A DNA stretch of 12,498 nt from Rhodoferax sp. (GTDB lineage: Bacteria > Pseudomonadota > Gammaproteobacteria > Burkholderiales > Burkholderiaceae_C), in assembly GCA_026785765.1 (NCBI GenBank), contig JAJAZK010000593.1, positions 1-12,498 on the forward strand. Direction: 5' to 3'. Positions 6,610 to 12,498 of this stretch are shown one piece after another. Position 1 is the stretch's first letter. Every line of letters starts with the position of its first letter. The notes under the pieces are model-generated. The model ran no database searches, was not told the DNA's origin, and saw only the letters and a program-made list of their open reading frames with translations. A program made the translations under genes and the position numbers.

Positions 6610-7452
6610 ATGCAGTTTCCGATCATTGACTACCGCCACCCGGATGCCGGGCGCGACTTTTGCGCCAGCCTTGCCGCCACCGGCTTCGGCGTACTGAGCA
6701 ACCATCCGCTGGACCGGTCGCTGGTCGACGGCATTTACCGCGAGTGGCTCGATTTCTTCGGCACCGACGCGAAACACAGCTACGGCTACGACCCGGTCAA
6801 GCTGGATGGCTACTTTTCGCCCAAGGTGTCGGAGACCGCCAAGGGCGAGACCAAACGCGACCTGAAAGAGTTCTTTCACATCTATCCCTGGGGTCGCTAT
6901 CCGGCCGAGGTCTCGGACGCTGCGTACCGCTACTACAGGGAAGGCAGTCACTTGGCCGCCGAATTGCTGCGCTGGGTGGAGCTGTTTTCACCTCCGCACA
7001 TCCGCGCGCGCTATTCCTTGCCACTGCCGGACATGATCGAGGGCTGCCAGGAAACGCTGCTGCGCGTCCTGCACTACCCGCCCCTGACCGGTACCGAAGA
7101 GCCCGGCGCCGTGCGCGCCGCAGCGCATGGCGACATCAACCTGCTCACCATATTGCCGGCGGCGACCGAACCTGGCCTGCAGGTGTTGGGCAAAGACCAG
7201 TTGTGGCACGACGTTCCTTGCGACTTTGGCCTGCTGATCGTCAATATCGGAGACATGTTGCAGGAAGCATCGGGGCATTTCTACCCTTCGACCGTGCACC
7301 GTGTGCTTAACCCTCAGGGAGAGGCTGCGTGCAAATCACGCGTTTCACTGCCGCTGTTCCTGCACCCGAGGCGCGAGATAGTGTTGTCAGATCGCTACAC
7401 TGTTGGCAGCTATTTCGAGGAGCGCATGCGTGAACTCAGCCGCAACGGCTGA
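6610..7452 (+). CDS. Fe(II)/2-oxoglutarate-type oxygenase, isopenicillin N synthase-like family
   Basis: The 280-residue product (ATG 6610) has the two-domain layout of this superfamily: an N-terminal DIOX_N-like part (FPIIDYRHPD at 3-12, ATGFGVLSNHPLD at 23-35, then KEFFHIYPWG at 86-95) and a C-terminal double-stranded beta helix. Iron ligands are visible as H173-x-D175 (AAHGDINLLTIL) and H230 (STVHRVLNP), and R244-x-S246 (SRVSLPLF) is the usual 2-oxoglutarate carboxylate anchor. A cytosolic hydroxylase or desaturase is expected. Its substrate is unknown. Because it follows a nucleoside hydrolase and ribokinase, a nucleobase or nucleoside is a reasonable guess, since thymine 7-hydroxylase and pyrimidine deoxynucleoside 2'-hydroxylase of fungi are enzymes of this type. 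The longer open frame from 6526 overlaps the hydrolase and lacks family sequence. A near-perfect hairpin without a T tract lies 4 bp after the stop. Confidence 0.88.
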   Translation: MQFPIIDYRHPDAGRDFCASLAATGFGVLSNHPLDRSLVDGIYREWLDFFGTDAKHSYGYDPVKLDGYFSPKVSETAKGETKRDLKEFFHIYPWGRYPAEVSDAAYRYYREGSHLAAELLRWVELFSPPHIRARYSLPLPDMIEGCQETLLRVLHYPPLTGTEEPGAVRAAAHGDINLLTILPAATEPGLQVLGKDQLWHDVPCDFGLLIVNIGDMLQEASGHFYPSTVHRVLNPQGEAACKSRVSLPLFLHPRREIVLSDRYTVGSYFEERMRELSRNG

Positions 7453-7456
7453 CCAA

Positions 7457-7485
7457 GGACGGCGCCGACAGGCTGGGCGGCGTCC
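7457..7485 (+). terminator. Hairpin after the nucleoside-salvage cluster (weak terminator candidate)
   Basis: GGACGGCGCC (7457-7466) pairs with GGCGGCGTCC (7476-7485) over ten positions with one G-G mismatch and a 9-nt loop, 4 bp after the oxygenase stop. It has no following T run, so it may only protect the transcript 3' end or act with Rho. Confidence 0.35.
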
Positions 7486-7507
7486 TGGCACGATGTGGCC
7501 CTGCCTT

Positions 7508-7562
7508 GCTTATTGTTAATTTAATATAACAAAAGAGCAATAAAGTAGTTATAAATATAAGG
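7508..7562 (+). promoter_or_regulatory. AT-rich control region upstream of the sulfite reductase gene
   Basis: This roughly 55-bp stretch is strikingly AT-rich against its GC-rich surroundings. It contains a 6-bp inverted repeat TTGTTA/TAACAA (7513-7518 and 7527-7532, 8-bp spacer) and a 5-bp dyad TTATA-AA-TATAA (7549-7560). AT-rich dyads upstream of cys genes are typical binding regions for LysR-type CysB/Cbl activators, which sense O-acetylserine or sulfate status; assigning this site to CysB is an inference. TATA-like -10 hexamers are abundant here, so no single promoter can be fixed. Confidence 0.5.
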
Positions 7563-7664
7563 GATGGGTCCTACAGTTCCTTGGTATGCGTAACTCGGCG
7601 TTTGAAGCATCCAAAAAAGATCTTCGGTGCCTCGCCATGTCCCCATTCGCAACTTGCGGCAGTT

Positions 7665-7697
7665 TTCGGCCGGTTGCGGTCTGACCCGAACCCCGAA
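7665..7697 (+). promoter_or_regulatory. Leader hairpin 33 nt before the sulfite reductase start
   Basis: TTCGG (7665-7669) pairs with CCGAA (7693-7697). Inside it GGTT (7672-7675) pairs with AACC (7689-7692) and GGT (7678-7680) with ACC (7684-7686). The stem is interrupted by a CC bulge and a 2x2 internal loop and is closed by a 3-nt loop. It lies in a leader of about 165 bp between the AT-rich region and the gene, whose own Shine-Dalgarno is weak. No known riboswitch class was recognised. A control role is only a possibility. Confidence 0.35.
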
Positions 7698-7729
7698 GCC
7701 GTCCCGCAACAGGCGACGCGCTCAGCCTT

Positions 7730-9538
7730 ATGTACCAATACACAGAGTTTGACCAAGCGTTCGTGCGCAGCCGCGCGGAGCAATACCGCGACCAGTTGCA
7801 ACGCCATCTGGCCGGCGGCCTGGGCGACGACGAGTTTCGCCCACTGCGTTTGCAAAACGGCTGGTACCTGCAGCGTTTTGCACCGATGCTGCGCGTCGCC
7901 GTGCCATACGGAGAGCTGTCGAGCGCACAGTTGCGCGTGCTGGCGAAGATTGCAAGAGACTACGACCGCAAGCAGGACAACCAACTCGACATGAGCAACC
8001 CCGGGCTGAGCGACCTGGCCTCGCTGCCCAGCGGTTATGCACACTTCACCACACGCCAGAACGTCCAGTTCAACTGGATTCCCTTACAGCGCAGTGCCGA
8101 CGTGATGGACCTGCTGGCCAGCGTCAACATGCACGGCATCCAGACCAGCGGTAACTGCATCCGCAACATCACCAGCGACGAACGCGCCGGCATTGCGGTG
8201 GACGAGATCGCCGACCCGCGGCCGTTTTGCGAGATCCTGCGCCAGTGGAGCACGCTGCATCCCGAGTTTGCCTTTCTGCCACGCAAGTTCAAGATCGCCG
8301 TCACCGGCGCCGTCGAGGACCGCGCCGCAACCCATTGGCACGACGTCGGCCTGCAGCTGTTGCGCAACAATTCCGGCGAACTCGGATTCAGGGTGCTGGT
8401 GGGCGGCGGGATGGGCCGCACGCCGGTGATTGCCAGCACCATCCGCGACTTTCTGCCCTGGAATCAGATACTTAACTATTTGGAGGCGGTGGTGCGCGTG
8501 TACAACCGCTGGGGCCGGCGCGACAACCTGTACAAGGCACGTATCAAGATTCTGGTGAAAGCCGAAGGCGCCCGGTTCACGCAGGAAGTCGAAGGCGAGT
8601 ACCAGCAGATCCTGGAACACGACGGCGCTCCGCACACAGTTTCGGACGTGGAACTGGCGCGTGTGAGCGTGTCGTTTGTACCGCCGACCTTGTCTGGCAC
8701 AACGCAGCCGGTGGAAATACCCATCCTGCCCCTGCTTTCGGAGCGAGATCAGCTCGAATACGAGCGCTGGCTGCAACAAAACGTGGCTTCGCACAAAAAT
8801 CCGGCCCTTCGCAGCGTGACGCTATCGTTCAAACGCCTTGGATTTGCGCCGGGCGACGCCACCGCAGAGCAGCTTGACGTAGCGGCGGAGTTGGCGCAAA
8901 GCTTCAGCGCAGGCGAAGCGCGCGTCACACACGACCAAAACCTGGTTCTGCCATGGGTTGCGGCCGCCGCTTTGCCCGACCTGTGGCTGGCGGCCCGCAA
9001 AGCCGGCTGGGCCCGCTCGAACATCCGTATGCTCACCGACATGATCGCCTGCCCGGGTGGCGACTTCTGCTCGTTGGCCAATGCGCGCTCGTTGCCAATA
9101 GCCGAGGCCATCACGCAGCGTTACCAGGACATGGACGAGTTACACGACCTGGGCGAGATCGATCTGCATATCAGTGGTTGCATCAATTCCTGTGGCCACC
9201 ACCACAGTGGCCACATCGGCATACTCGGTGTCGACAAGGATGGCCAGGAGTGGTACCAGATCACGCTGGGCGGGTCTGACGGCAGCACGCTTAGCGGTGC
9301 CGCGACGCCGGGCAAAGTGGTAGGTCCGGCGTTTGCGGCGTCTGAGGTGCCCGAGGTGATCGAAGCCGTGCTCGATACCTACCGTGTGTACCGCCAATGC
9401 ACCGCAGGCAAATGCGAGACCTTCATCGACACGCTGCGCCGGGTTGGCGCGGAGCCGTTCAAGATCGCTGCCAATGGTGCGCGGATCAGCACGCAGCGAA
9501 CGCAGCCAGACCGCGCCGCAGAGGTGTTGCAGGCATGA
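7730..9538 (+). CDS. cysI: Sulfite/nitrite reductase hemoprotein (siroheme and [4Fe-4S], CysI-like beta component)
   Basis: The 602-residue cytoplasmic enzyme carries out a six-electron reduction, most likely sulfite to sulfide for cysteine synthesis. It has the duplicated ferredoxin-like/siroheme half-domain layout. The first half includes FTTRQNVQFNWI (about 105-116) and the SGNCIRNIT siroheme-binding segment. The second half has the [4Fe-4S]-siroheme ligands C441-x5-C447 (ACPGGDFCSLANARS) and C484-x3-C488 (GCINSCGHHHSGHIG). Length and motifs match the betaproteobacterial 'nitrite/sulfite reductase' that lacks a CysJ partner. The ATG at 7730 gives the usual MYQYTEFDQAFV start. It overlaps the DUF934 gene by ATGA. 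No flavoprotein subunit is adjacent, but ferredoxin and ferredoxin-NADP+ reductase genes follow, suggesting ferredoxin as electron donor (inference). Ferredoxin-nitrite reductase shares the fold; DUF934 and the cys-type upstream region favour sulfite. Confidence 0.92.
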   Translation: MYQYTEFDQAFVRSRAEQYRDQLQRHLAGGLGDDEFRPLRLQNGWYLQRFAPMLRVAVPYGELSSAQLRVLAKIARDYDRKQDNQLDMSNPGLSDLASLPSGYAHFTTRQNVQFNWIPLQRSADVMDLLASVNMHGIQTSGNCIRNITSDERAGIAVDEIADPRPFCEILRQWSTLHPEFAFLPRKFKIAVTGAVEDRAATHWHDVGLQLLRNNSGELGFRVLVGGGMGRTPVIASTIRDFLPWNQILNYLEAVVRVYNRWGRRDNLYKARIKILVKAEGARFTQEVEGEYQQILEHDGAPHTVSDVELARVSVSFVPPTLSGTTQPVEIPILPLLSERDQLEYERWLQQNVASHKNPALRSVTLSFKRLGFAPGDATAEQLDVAAELAQSFSAGEARVTHDQNLVLPWVAAAALPDLWLAARKAGWARSNIRMLTDMIACPGGDFCSLANARSLPIAEAITQRYQDMDELHDLGEIDLHISGCINSCGHHHSGHIGILGVDKDGQEWYQITLGGSDGSTLSGAATPGKVVGPAFAASEVPEVIEAVLDTYRVYRQCTAGKCETFIDTLRRVGAEPFKIAANGARISTQRTQPDRAAEVLQA

Positions 9539-9927
9539 AACCCACGATCAAACTCATCGCGGCCGCAGAGCTGCCCCCGTCCATCACCGAGACCGGCGTG
9601 TTGCAGCTTGCAAATGACACCGACCCGCGTGGCGTCGAACTTGCTGGCATACGGCGCATCGAGTTGAACTTCCCGAAGTTTAGCGATGGGCGCGCTTACA
9701 GCCAGGCTTTCTTGCTGCGCCGTCGCCTCGGCTTCCGGGGCGAGTTGCGCGCCACCGGCGACGTGCTGGTGGACCAGGTTGTGCAGATGCAACGCGCGGG
9801 ATTCGACAGTGCCGTCTTGCGCGTTGACCAGGACCTGGGCGTCGCGCAGCGGCAGTTTGCGCATTTTGCAGACTTCTACCAGGGCGACGCGCAAATACCT
9901 GAACCGCGCTTTGCGCGCACAGCGTGA
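9535..9927 (+). CDS. DUF934 family protein (sulfite-reductase-associated)
   Basis: This 130-residue soluble protein belongs to the DUF934 family, which in many proteobacteria sits directly after the CysI-type sulfite reductase. A role in sulfite reduction or in assembling the reductase is inferred from that linkage only; no mechanism is established. Recognisable stretches are IELNFPKFSDGRAYSQAFLLRR (about 42-63), the GELRATGDVLVDQV segment (70-83), the MQRAGFDSAVLR helix-strand (86-97) and the end AHFADFYQGDAQ. The length is in the lower normal range and no segment seems lost. The start ATG at 9535 overlaps the cysI stop (ATGA) and is preceded by GAGGTG. In related bacteria cysH, cysD and cysN commonly follow; here the operon ends. 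Confidence 0.88.
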   Translation: MKPTIKLIAAAELPPSITETGVLQLANDTDPRGVELAGIRRIELNFPKFSDGRAYSQAFLLRRRLGFRGELRATGDVLVDQVVQMQRAGFDSAVLRVDQDLGVAQRQFAHFADFYQGDAQIPEPRFARTA

Positions 9928-10114
9928 TCGTCGCCTGGCCGAACGATCAGCCATTGGTGACCCTGCCCTGCCGGGAGCCACGCACCGTCGGGTCGATGAT
10001 GCTAGTGGACATTTCCACCCGTGCCAGCGCAGGAGCCGCACCGATTTGCTGATTTGAGTCGGGCAACAGCGCGAGCGCCAAGGCCACCCGGCCGGCGGGG
10101 TCAAGAAAACCCAA

Positions 10115-10120
10115 TAAAAT
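10115..10120 (+). promoter_or_regulatory. fdxA: Candidate -10 box of the fdxA promoter
   Basis: TAAAAT lies 38 bp before the ferredoxin start in a 230-bp gap that otherwise shows no convincing gene. No good -35 hexamer lies at the right distance, so this is tentative. The gap suggests that fdxA has its own transcript rather than depending on cysI. Confidence 0.35.
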
Positions 10121-10157
10121 CCGGGCTTAACCCAAGCGACACAACGCCAACGAGTCC

Positions 10158-10487
10158 ATGACCCACACTGTCACCGAAGCCTGTATCCGCTGCAAATACA
10201 CCGACTGCGTAGACGTCTGCCCAGTGGACTGTTTTCGTGAGGGCCCCAACTTTCTGACCATCGACCCGGACGAATGCATAGACTGCGCCGTGTGTATTCC
10301 GGAATGCCCGGTCAACGCAATTTATGCCGAGGAAGACGTGCCCGCAGACCAGCAGCACATGACCAAGCTAAACGCCGAACTGGCCAAGCTCACGACATGG
10401 AAGAGCATTACCAAACGCAAAACTCCGCTGCCCGACGCGGACGATTGGAAAGACAAGACCGACAAACTCAATGAACTGCTGCGCTAG
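10158..10487 (+). CDS. fdxA: Seven-iron ferredoxin ([3Fe-4S][4Fe-4S], FdxA type)
   Basis: This is a 109-residue soluble low-potential electron carrier. The cysteine pattern fits the Azotobacter-type seven-iron ferredoxin: C9, C17 and C50 for the [3Fe-4S] cluster, and C21, C40, C43 and C46 for the [4Fe-4S] cluster. C12 and C25 are the two extra cysteines usual for this family. The motifs ACIRCKYTDCVDVCPVDCF (8-26) and ECIDCAVCIPECPVNAIY (39-56) are intact, and the acidic-basic C-terminal extension (about 57-109) is the usual length. The ferredoxin-NADP+ reductase gene starts 15 bp downstream, so the two form a donor-carrier pair. The nearby CysI-type reductase is a possible acceptor (inference). 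Confidence 0.96.
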   Translation: MTHTVTEACIRCKYTDCVDVCPVDCFREGPNFLTIDPDECIDCAVCIPECPVNAIYAEEDVPADQQHMTKLNAELAKLTTWKSITKRKTPLPDADDWKDKTDKLNELLR

Positions 10488-10502
10488 GGCCGCGGCAGGC
10501 TG

Positions 10503-11669
10503 ATGCGGGCAGCTTTAGCCGATGCCGCCAGCCCCGACAAGACTATGGAACCTCAACTGAACCAAGCAGTGGTCAATACGGCACTGGCGCACGAAAATCC
10601 ACCCGGCCAAACATTCGACGGAGCCATAGAGACTGATGCGGTGATTGTCGGGGCCGGCCCGGTCGGCTTATTTCAGGTGTTCGAGCTAGGCCTGCTGGAG
10701 ATAAAGGCGCATGTGATCGACTCCCTGGCCTATCCCGGCGGCCAATGCGTGGAGTTGTACCCGGACAAGCCGATCTACGACATTCCTGCAGTGCCGGTAT
10801 GCACCGGCCAGGAGCTGACTGATTCTCTGCTAAAGCAAATCCAGCCTTTTGGTGCCGTGTTCCATTTCGGCCAGGGAGTGAGTGTGGTGCAAAAGCGGGA
10901 GGACGGACGCTTTTTTGTGCAGACCTCTAAAGAAACCCAGTTCATTACCAAGACGATCTTCATCGCCGCTGGTGTGGGCGCGTTCCAGCCGCGTTTGCTC
11001 AAGGTCGAAGGGCTGGAGCAGTTCCACGGCAGCCAGTTGCATTACCGCGTGAAGAACCCGGACGATTTTGCCGACAAGAACATCGTGGTCGTCGGTGGTG
11101 GCGACTCTGCTCTGGACTGGGCGCTGGACTTCGCCAAACCCGGCCCGCACCAGGCGGCAAGTGTCATCCTGATTCACCGGCGCGATGCTTTCAAGGCCGC
11201 TCCGGCGAGTGTGGCCAAAATGCGTGAACTGTGCGAGGCACTGGAGATGCAGTTCCTGGTGGGTCAGGTGACTGGCGTCGATGAGCGCGACGGCAAGCTG
11301 GGCGCGATCAAGGTCACGGCGTCCGACGGCATCACGCGCGTCGTGCCGCTGGACGTGCTGCTGGTTTTCTTTGGACTGAGCCCGAAACTTGGTCCGATCG
11401 CAGACTGGGGCCTGGACATTGAGCGTAAACAGCTCAAGGTCGATACCGAAAAGTTCTCCACCAATGTGCCGGGCATCTTCGCCGTGGGCGATATCAACAT
11501 CTACCCGGGCAAGAAGAAACTCATACTGAGCGGCTTTCACGAGTGCGCGCTGGCCGCGTTTGGCGCAGCGCCTTTTATCTTCCCGGACAAGAAAATCCAC
11601 CTGCAGTACACCACCACCAGCCCCAAGCTGCACAAGGTGCTGGGAGTGGAGACACCGGTCTTTGACTGA
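10503..11669 (+). CDS. Ferredoxin-NADP+ reductase, thioredoxin-reductase-like type (FNR type 2)
   Basis: This FAD flavoprotein moves electrons between NADPH and ferredoxin. In the 388-residue product the FAD Rossmann motif GAGPVG is at 50-55, followed by the PGGQCVELYPDKPIYDIP segment (78-95) characteristic of these reductases. The NADPH-binding motif VGGGDSALDWA begins at 197, and the second FAD motif GIFAVGD is at 324-330. The CxxC redox centre of true thioredoxin reductases is absent, as expected for FNR. The C-terminal extension (KIHLQYTTTSPKLHKVLGV) that stacks on the flavin in this group is present. ATG 10503 is taken as start, with AGG close upstream; the ATG at 10545 is an alternative without a visible binding site. 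The first roughly 40 residues are less typical. Directly downstream of fdxA and probably cotranscribed. Confidence 0.92.
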   Translation: MRAALADAASPDKTMEPQLNQAVVNTALAHENPPGQTFDGAIETDAVIVGAGPVGLFQVFELGLLEIKAHVIDSLAYPGGQCVELYPDKPIYDIPAVPVCTGQELTDSLLKQIQPFGAVFHFGQGVSVVQKREDGRFFVQTSKETQFITKTIFIAAGVGAFQPRLLKVEGLEQFHGSQLHYRVKNPDDFADKNIVVVGGGDSALDWALDFAKPGPHQAASVILIHRRDAFKAAPASVAKMRELCEALEMQFLVGQVTGVDERDGKLGAIKVTASDGITRVVPLDVLLVFFGLSPKLGPIADWGLDIERKQLKVDTEKFSTNVPGIFAVGDINIYPGKKKLILSGFHECALAAFGAAPFIFPDKKIHLQYTTTSPKLHKVLGVETPVFD

Positions 11670-11694
11670 GGGAAGAGACGCACCTGCGCCGGGC

Positions 11695-11700
11695 TATAAT
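11695..11700 (+). promoter_or_regulatory. -10 box of the tRNA-Asn promoter
   Basis: A consensus TATAAT lies 14 bp before the first tRNA base, giving a predicted start a few bases before the mature 5' end. The -35 region is weak (no TTGACA-like hexamer at 17 bp; TTGACT at 11662 is too far away). The gene probably has its own promoter besides read-through from the reductase gene. Confidence 0.6.
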
Positions 11701-11714
11701 TTGAGGCTAGATTT

Positions 11715-11790
11715 TCCTCGATAGCTCAGTTGGTAGAGCGCCGGACTGTTAATCCGTAGGTCCCTGGTTCGAGCCCAGGTCGGGGAGCCA
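11715..11790 (+). tRNA. tRNA-Asn (anticodon GTT)
   Basis: The full cloverleaf can be folded by eye. The acceptor stem TCCTCGA pairs with TCGGGGA (one U-G pair), the D arm is GCTC/GAGC, the anticodon loop CTGTTAA has GTT at 11748-11750, the T arm is CCTGG/CCAGG with TTCGAGC as loop, the discriminator is G, and CCA is encoded (11788-11790). The 76-nt length is standard. The outer pair of the anticodon stem is a C-U mismatch. Confidence 0.98.
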
Positions 11791-11798
11791 GATTTTGC

Positions 11799-11834
11799 AA
11801 GCCTGCCGTCTTTGGATGGTGGGCTTTTTTCTTT
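11799..11834 (+). terminator. Rho-independent terminator of tRNA-Asn
   Basis: AAGCCTGCC (11799-11807) pairs fully, with two G-U pairs, with GGTGGGCTT (11818-11826) around a 10-nt loop. A run of six T bases follows (11825-11830), then C and TTT. It lies 8 bp after the tRNA CCA end. Confidence 0.9.
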
Positions 11835-11928
11835 CCCCTTCGGGTTCTGTATCGGGTCGGCGTCAGGTCATCCTGATGGTTACTTGTATGCGGTCCGCGA
11901 ACCATCTGGAACTACACAATGACCCATC

Positions 11929-12159
11929 ATGAACCTCGACATCAGCACAACATCTCCGGATCAGTCGATGGCACATGAGGTCAGCGCGGTGCTTCATGCC
12001 ATCCAGCCTGAGTCCATGGCTGAAAACACCCGGCAAGTCAAAGCATTGTCACGATGGGCCGAAGGAGCTCAGCAGGCTGAACACATTCGGGCGGTGGTGG
12101 CTGTCACCATGGGCCACAATCTATTGATATCAACCCTGTCATCCGTGACAACGCAATGA
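11929..12159 (+). CDS. Hypothetical protein, 76 aa
   Basis: Not recognised. The product is a small, mostly helical-looking protein (MAHEVSAVLHAIQPESM, then a polar helix around 35-55 and a more hydrophobic end). It has no signal peptide, no clear membrane segment and no known motif. The ATG at 11929 has no obvious Shine-Dalgarno sequence, and third-position G/C use is weaker than in the neighbouring genes. It could be a genuine accessory gene, a remnant or a chance open frame. It follows tRNA-Asn and its terminator by about 95 bp. Confidence 0.4.
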   Translation: MNLDISTTSPDQSMAHEVSAVLHAIQPESMAENTRQVKALSRWAEGAQQAEHIRAVVAVTMGHNLLISTLSSVTTQ

Positions 12160-12428
12160 AATGGCAATCGTGGGCGCTGAGGCTGGCGTCTGATTTGGAT
12201 GAAATGGCCCGGGCGTAAGGCTATGCGCTGGGTCGGTCACATAGCTTTGGCTGATAAGCGGGGGCACTGCAAAGCTGTCGCTGTGGTGCAAGCACCAGGC
12301 GCCGTGCCCTGACCACACCACGCACATCGTGGTGGCACCGCTGCAATTTATGCAGCGCCCGGGATGCACTTGATCCGGTTTCCCGGGGTGCTGGTGCCCA
12401 ACAAGTAGCTGCACGCCCCAAAAACTCC
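12160..12428. other. Stretch with no confident gene between the hypothetical ORF and the edge VOC gene
   Basis: About 270 bp without a convincing coding region. It contains a perfect 7-bp inverted repeat CACCACG/CGTGGTG (12316-12322 and 12328-12334, 5-nt loop) and a short GGTGC/GCACC palindrome. On the minus strand an open frame from GTG 12414 to 12139 (91 codons) has a Cys/His-rich first half with C21-x2-C24-x6-C31-x9-C41. This could be a small metal-binding protein, but it has no recognisable family, and its end runs antisense into the hypothetical ORF. Confidence 0.3.
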
Positions 12429-12498
12429 CTATTTCGCGGGGCGATACAACGCACAGATCTTGTTGCCACCTGGATCTCGAAGGTACGCGAGGTAGAGC
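12429..12498 (-). CDS. VOC/glyoxalase-fold family protein, C-terminal fragment (runs off the window)
   Basis: Read from the right edge on the minus strand, the frame starting at 12497 encodes L-Y-L-A-Y-L-R-D-P-G-G-N-K-I-C-A-L-Y-R-P-A-K and then TAG at 12431-12429. The YLRDPxGNKICA-YRP ending is the characteristic last beta strand of vicinal-oxygen-chelate (glyoxalase/bleomycin-resistance/dioxygenase) proteins. Only 22 residues are visible, so metal ligands and substrate cannot be judged; the family as a whole includes isomerases, dioxygenases and drug-binding proteins. The 5' part lies outside the window. Confidence 0.75.
   Translation of the reverse strand, partial: LYLAYLRDPGGNKICALYRPAK

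Noticed and set aside
9924..10052. 42-codon frame beginning with GTG overlapping the DUF934 stop, possible cysH remnant
   Set aside because: The translation shows no similarity to CysH or another known family that I can recognise, and the length is too short to support a gene.
9379..10104. Long minus-strand open frame (241 codons) across the DUF934 gene and the following gap
   Set aside because: It is antisense to a recognised DUF934 gene, is rich in Arg/Ala/Pro as expected for a GC-rich shadow, and shows no family motif.
11662..11700. TTGACT (11662) as the -35 partner of TATAAT (11695) for tRNA-Asn
   Set aside because: The spacing of 27 bp between the hexamers is far from the usual 16-18 bp, so only the -10 box was kept.

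Overview
The window is GC-rich and densely coded, with short gaps, 4-bp ATGA gene overlaps and strong G/C third-position bias. The protein families and their layout point to a betaproteobacterium of the order Burkholderiales, probably Comamonadaceae (Rhodoferax/Polaromonas-like). Supporting signs are the single-domain PPK2, the YggX-MnmC pair, the sulfite reductase-DUF934 pair, the fdxA-FNR pair and a betaproteobacterial type tRNA-Asn. This placement is an inference from recognised families; no database search was possible. No CRISPR array, insertion sequence, phage gene or plasmid gene was recognised.

Layout, left to right. (1) A class I polyphosphate kinase 2 gene (+) whose N-terminal codons lie in two other frames upstream, as if two single bases were missing. 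(2) dsbB (-), convergent with it. (3) yggX (+), divergent from dsbB, followed after 12 bp by a bifunctional MnmC-type gene (+) whose methyltransferase half is truncated and degenerate while its FAD oxidase half looks intact. (4) A double-receiver, output-less response-regulator-like protein (-), overlapping the mnmC stop codon by 4 bp. (5) A 250-bp divergent control region with a perfect 10-bp-arm palindrome. (6) A three-gene (+) cluster: ribokinase-type PfkB kinase, inosine/uridine-type nucleoside hydrolase (ATGA overlap) and an isopenicillin N synthase-like Fe(II)/2-oxoglutarate oxygenase. (7) An AT-rich control region and structured leader, then the sulfite/nitrite reductase hemoprotein (cysI-like) and its DUF934 partner (ATGA overlap). 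(8) A seven-iron ferredoxin (fdxA) and a thioredoxin-reductase-like ferredoxin-NADP+ reductase. (9) tRNA-Asn(GTT) with a clear promoter and terminator. (10) A poorly coding tail with one hypothetical small ORF and, at the right edge on the minus strand, the C-terminus of a VOC/glyoxalase-fold protein.

Two modules are worth thinking about as systems. The ribokinase and nucleoside hydrolase make sense together: the hydrolase frees ribose from a nucleoside and the kinase traps it as ribose-5-phosphate. The following oxygenase could act on the released base or on the nucleoside, which would make this an oxidative nucleoside-salvage operon. In the second module, a CysI-type hemoprotein with no CysJ flavoprotein stands next to a ferredoxin and its NADPH reductase, which suggests the electron path NADPH to FNR to FdxA to sulfite. 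The cysH/cysD/cysN genes that commonly follow DUF934 in related bacteria are not there.
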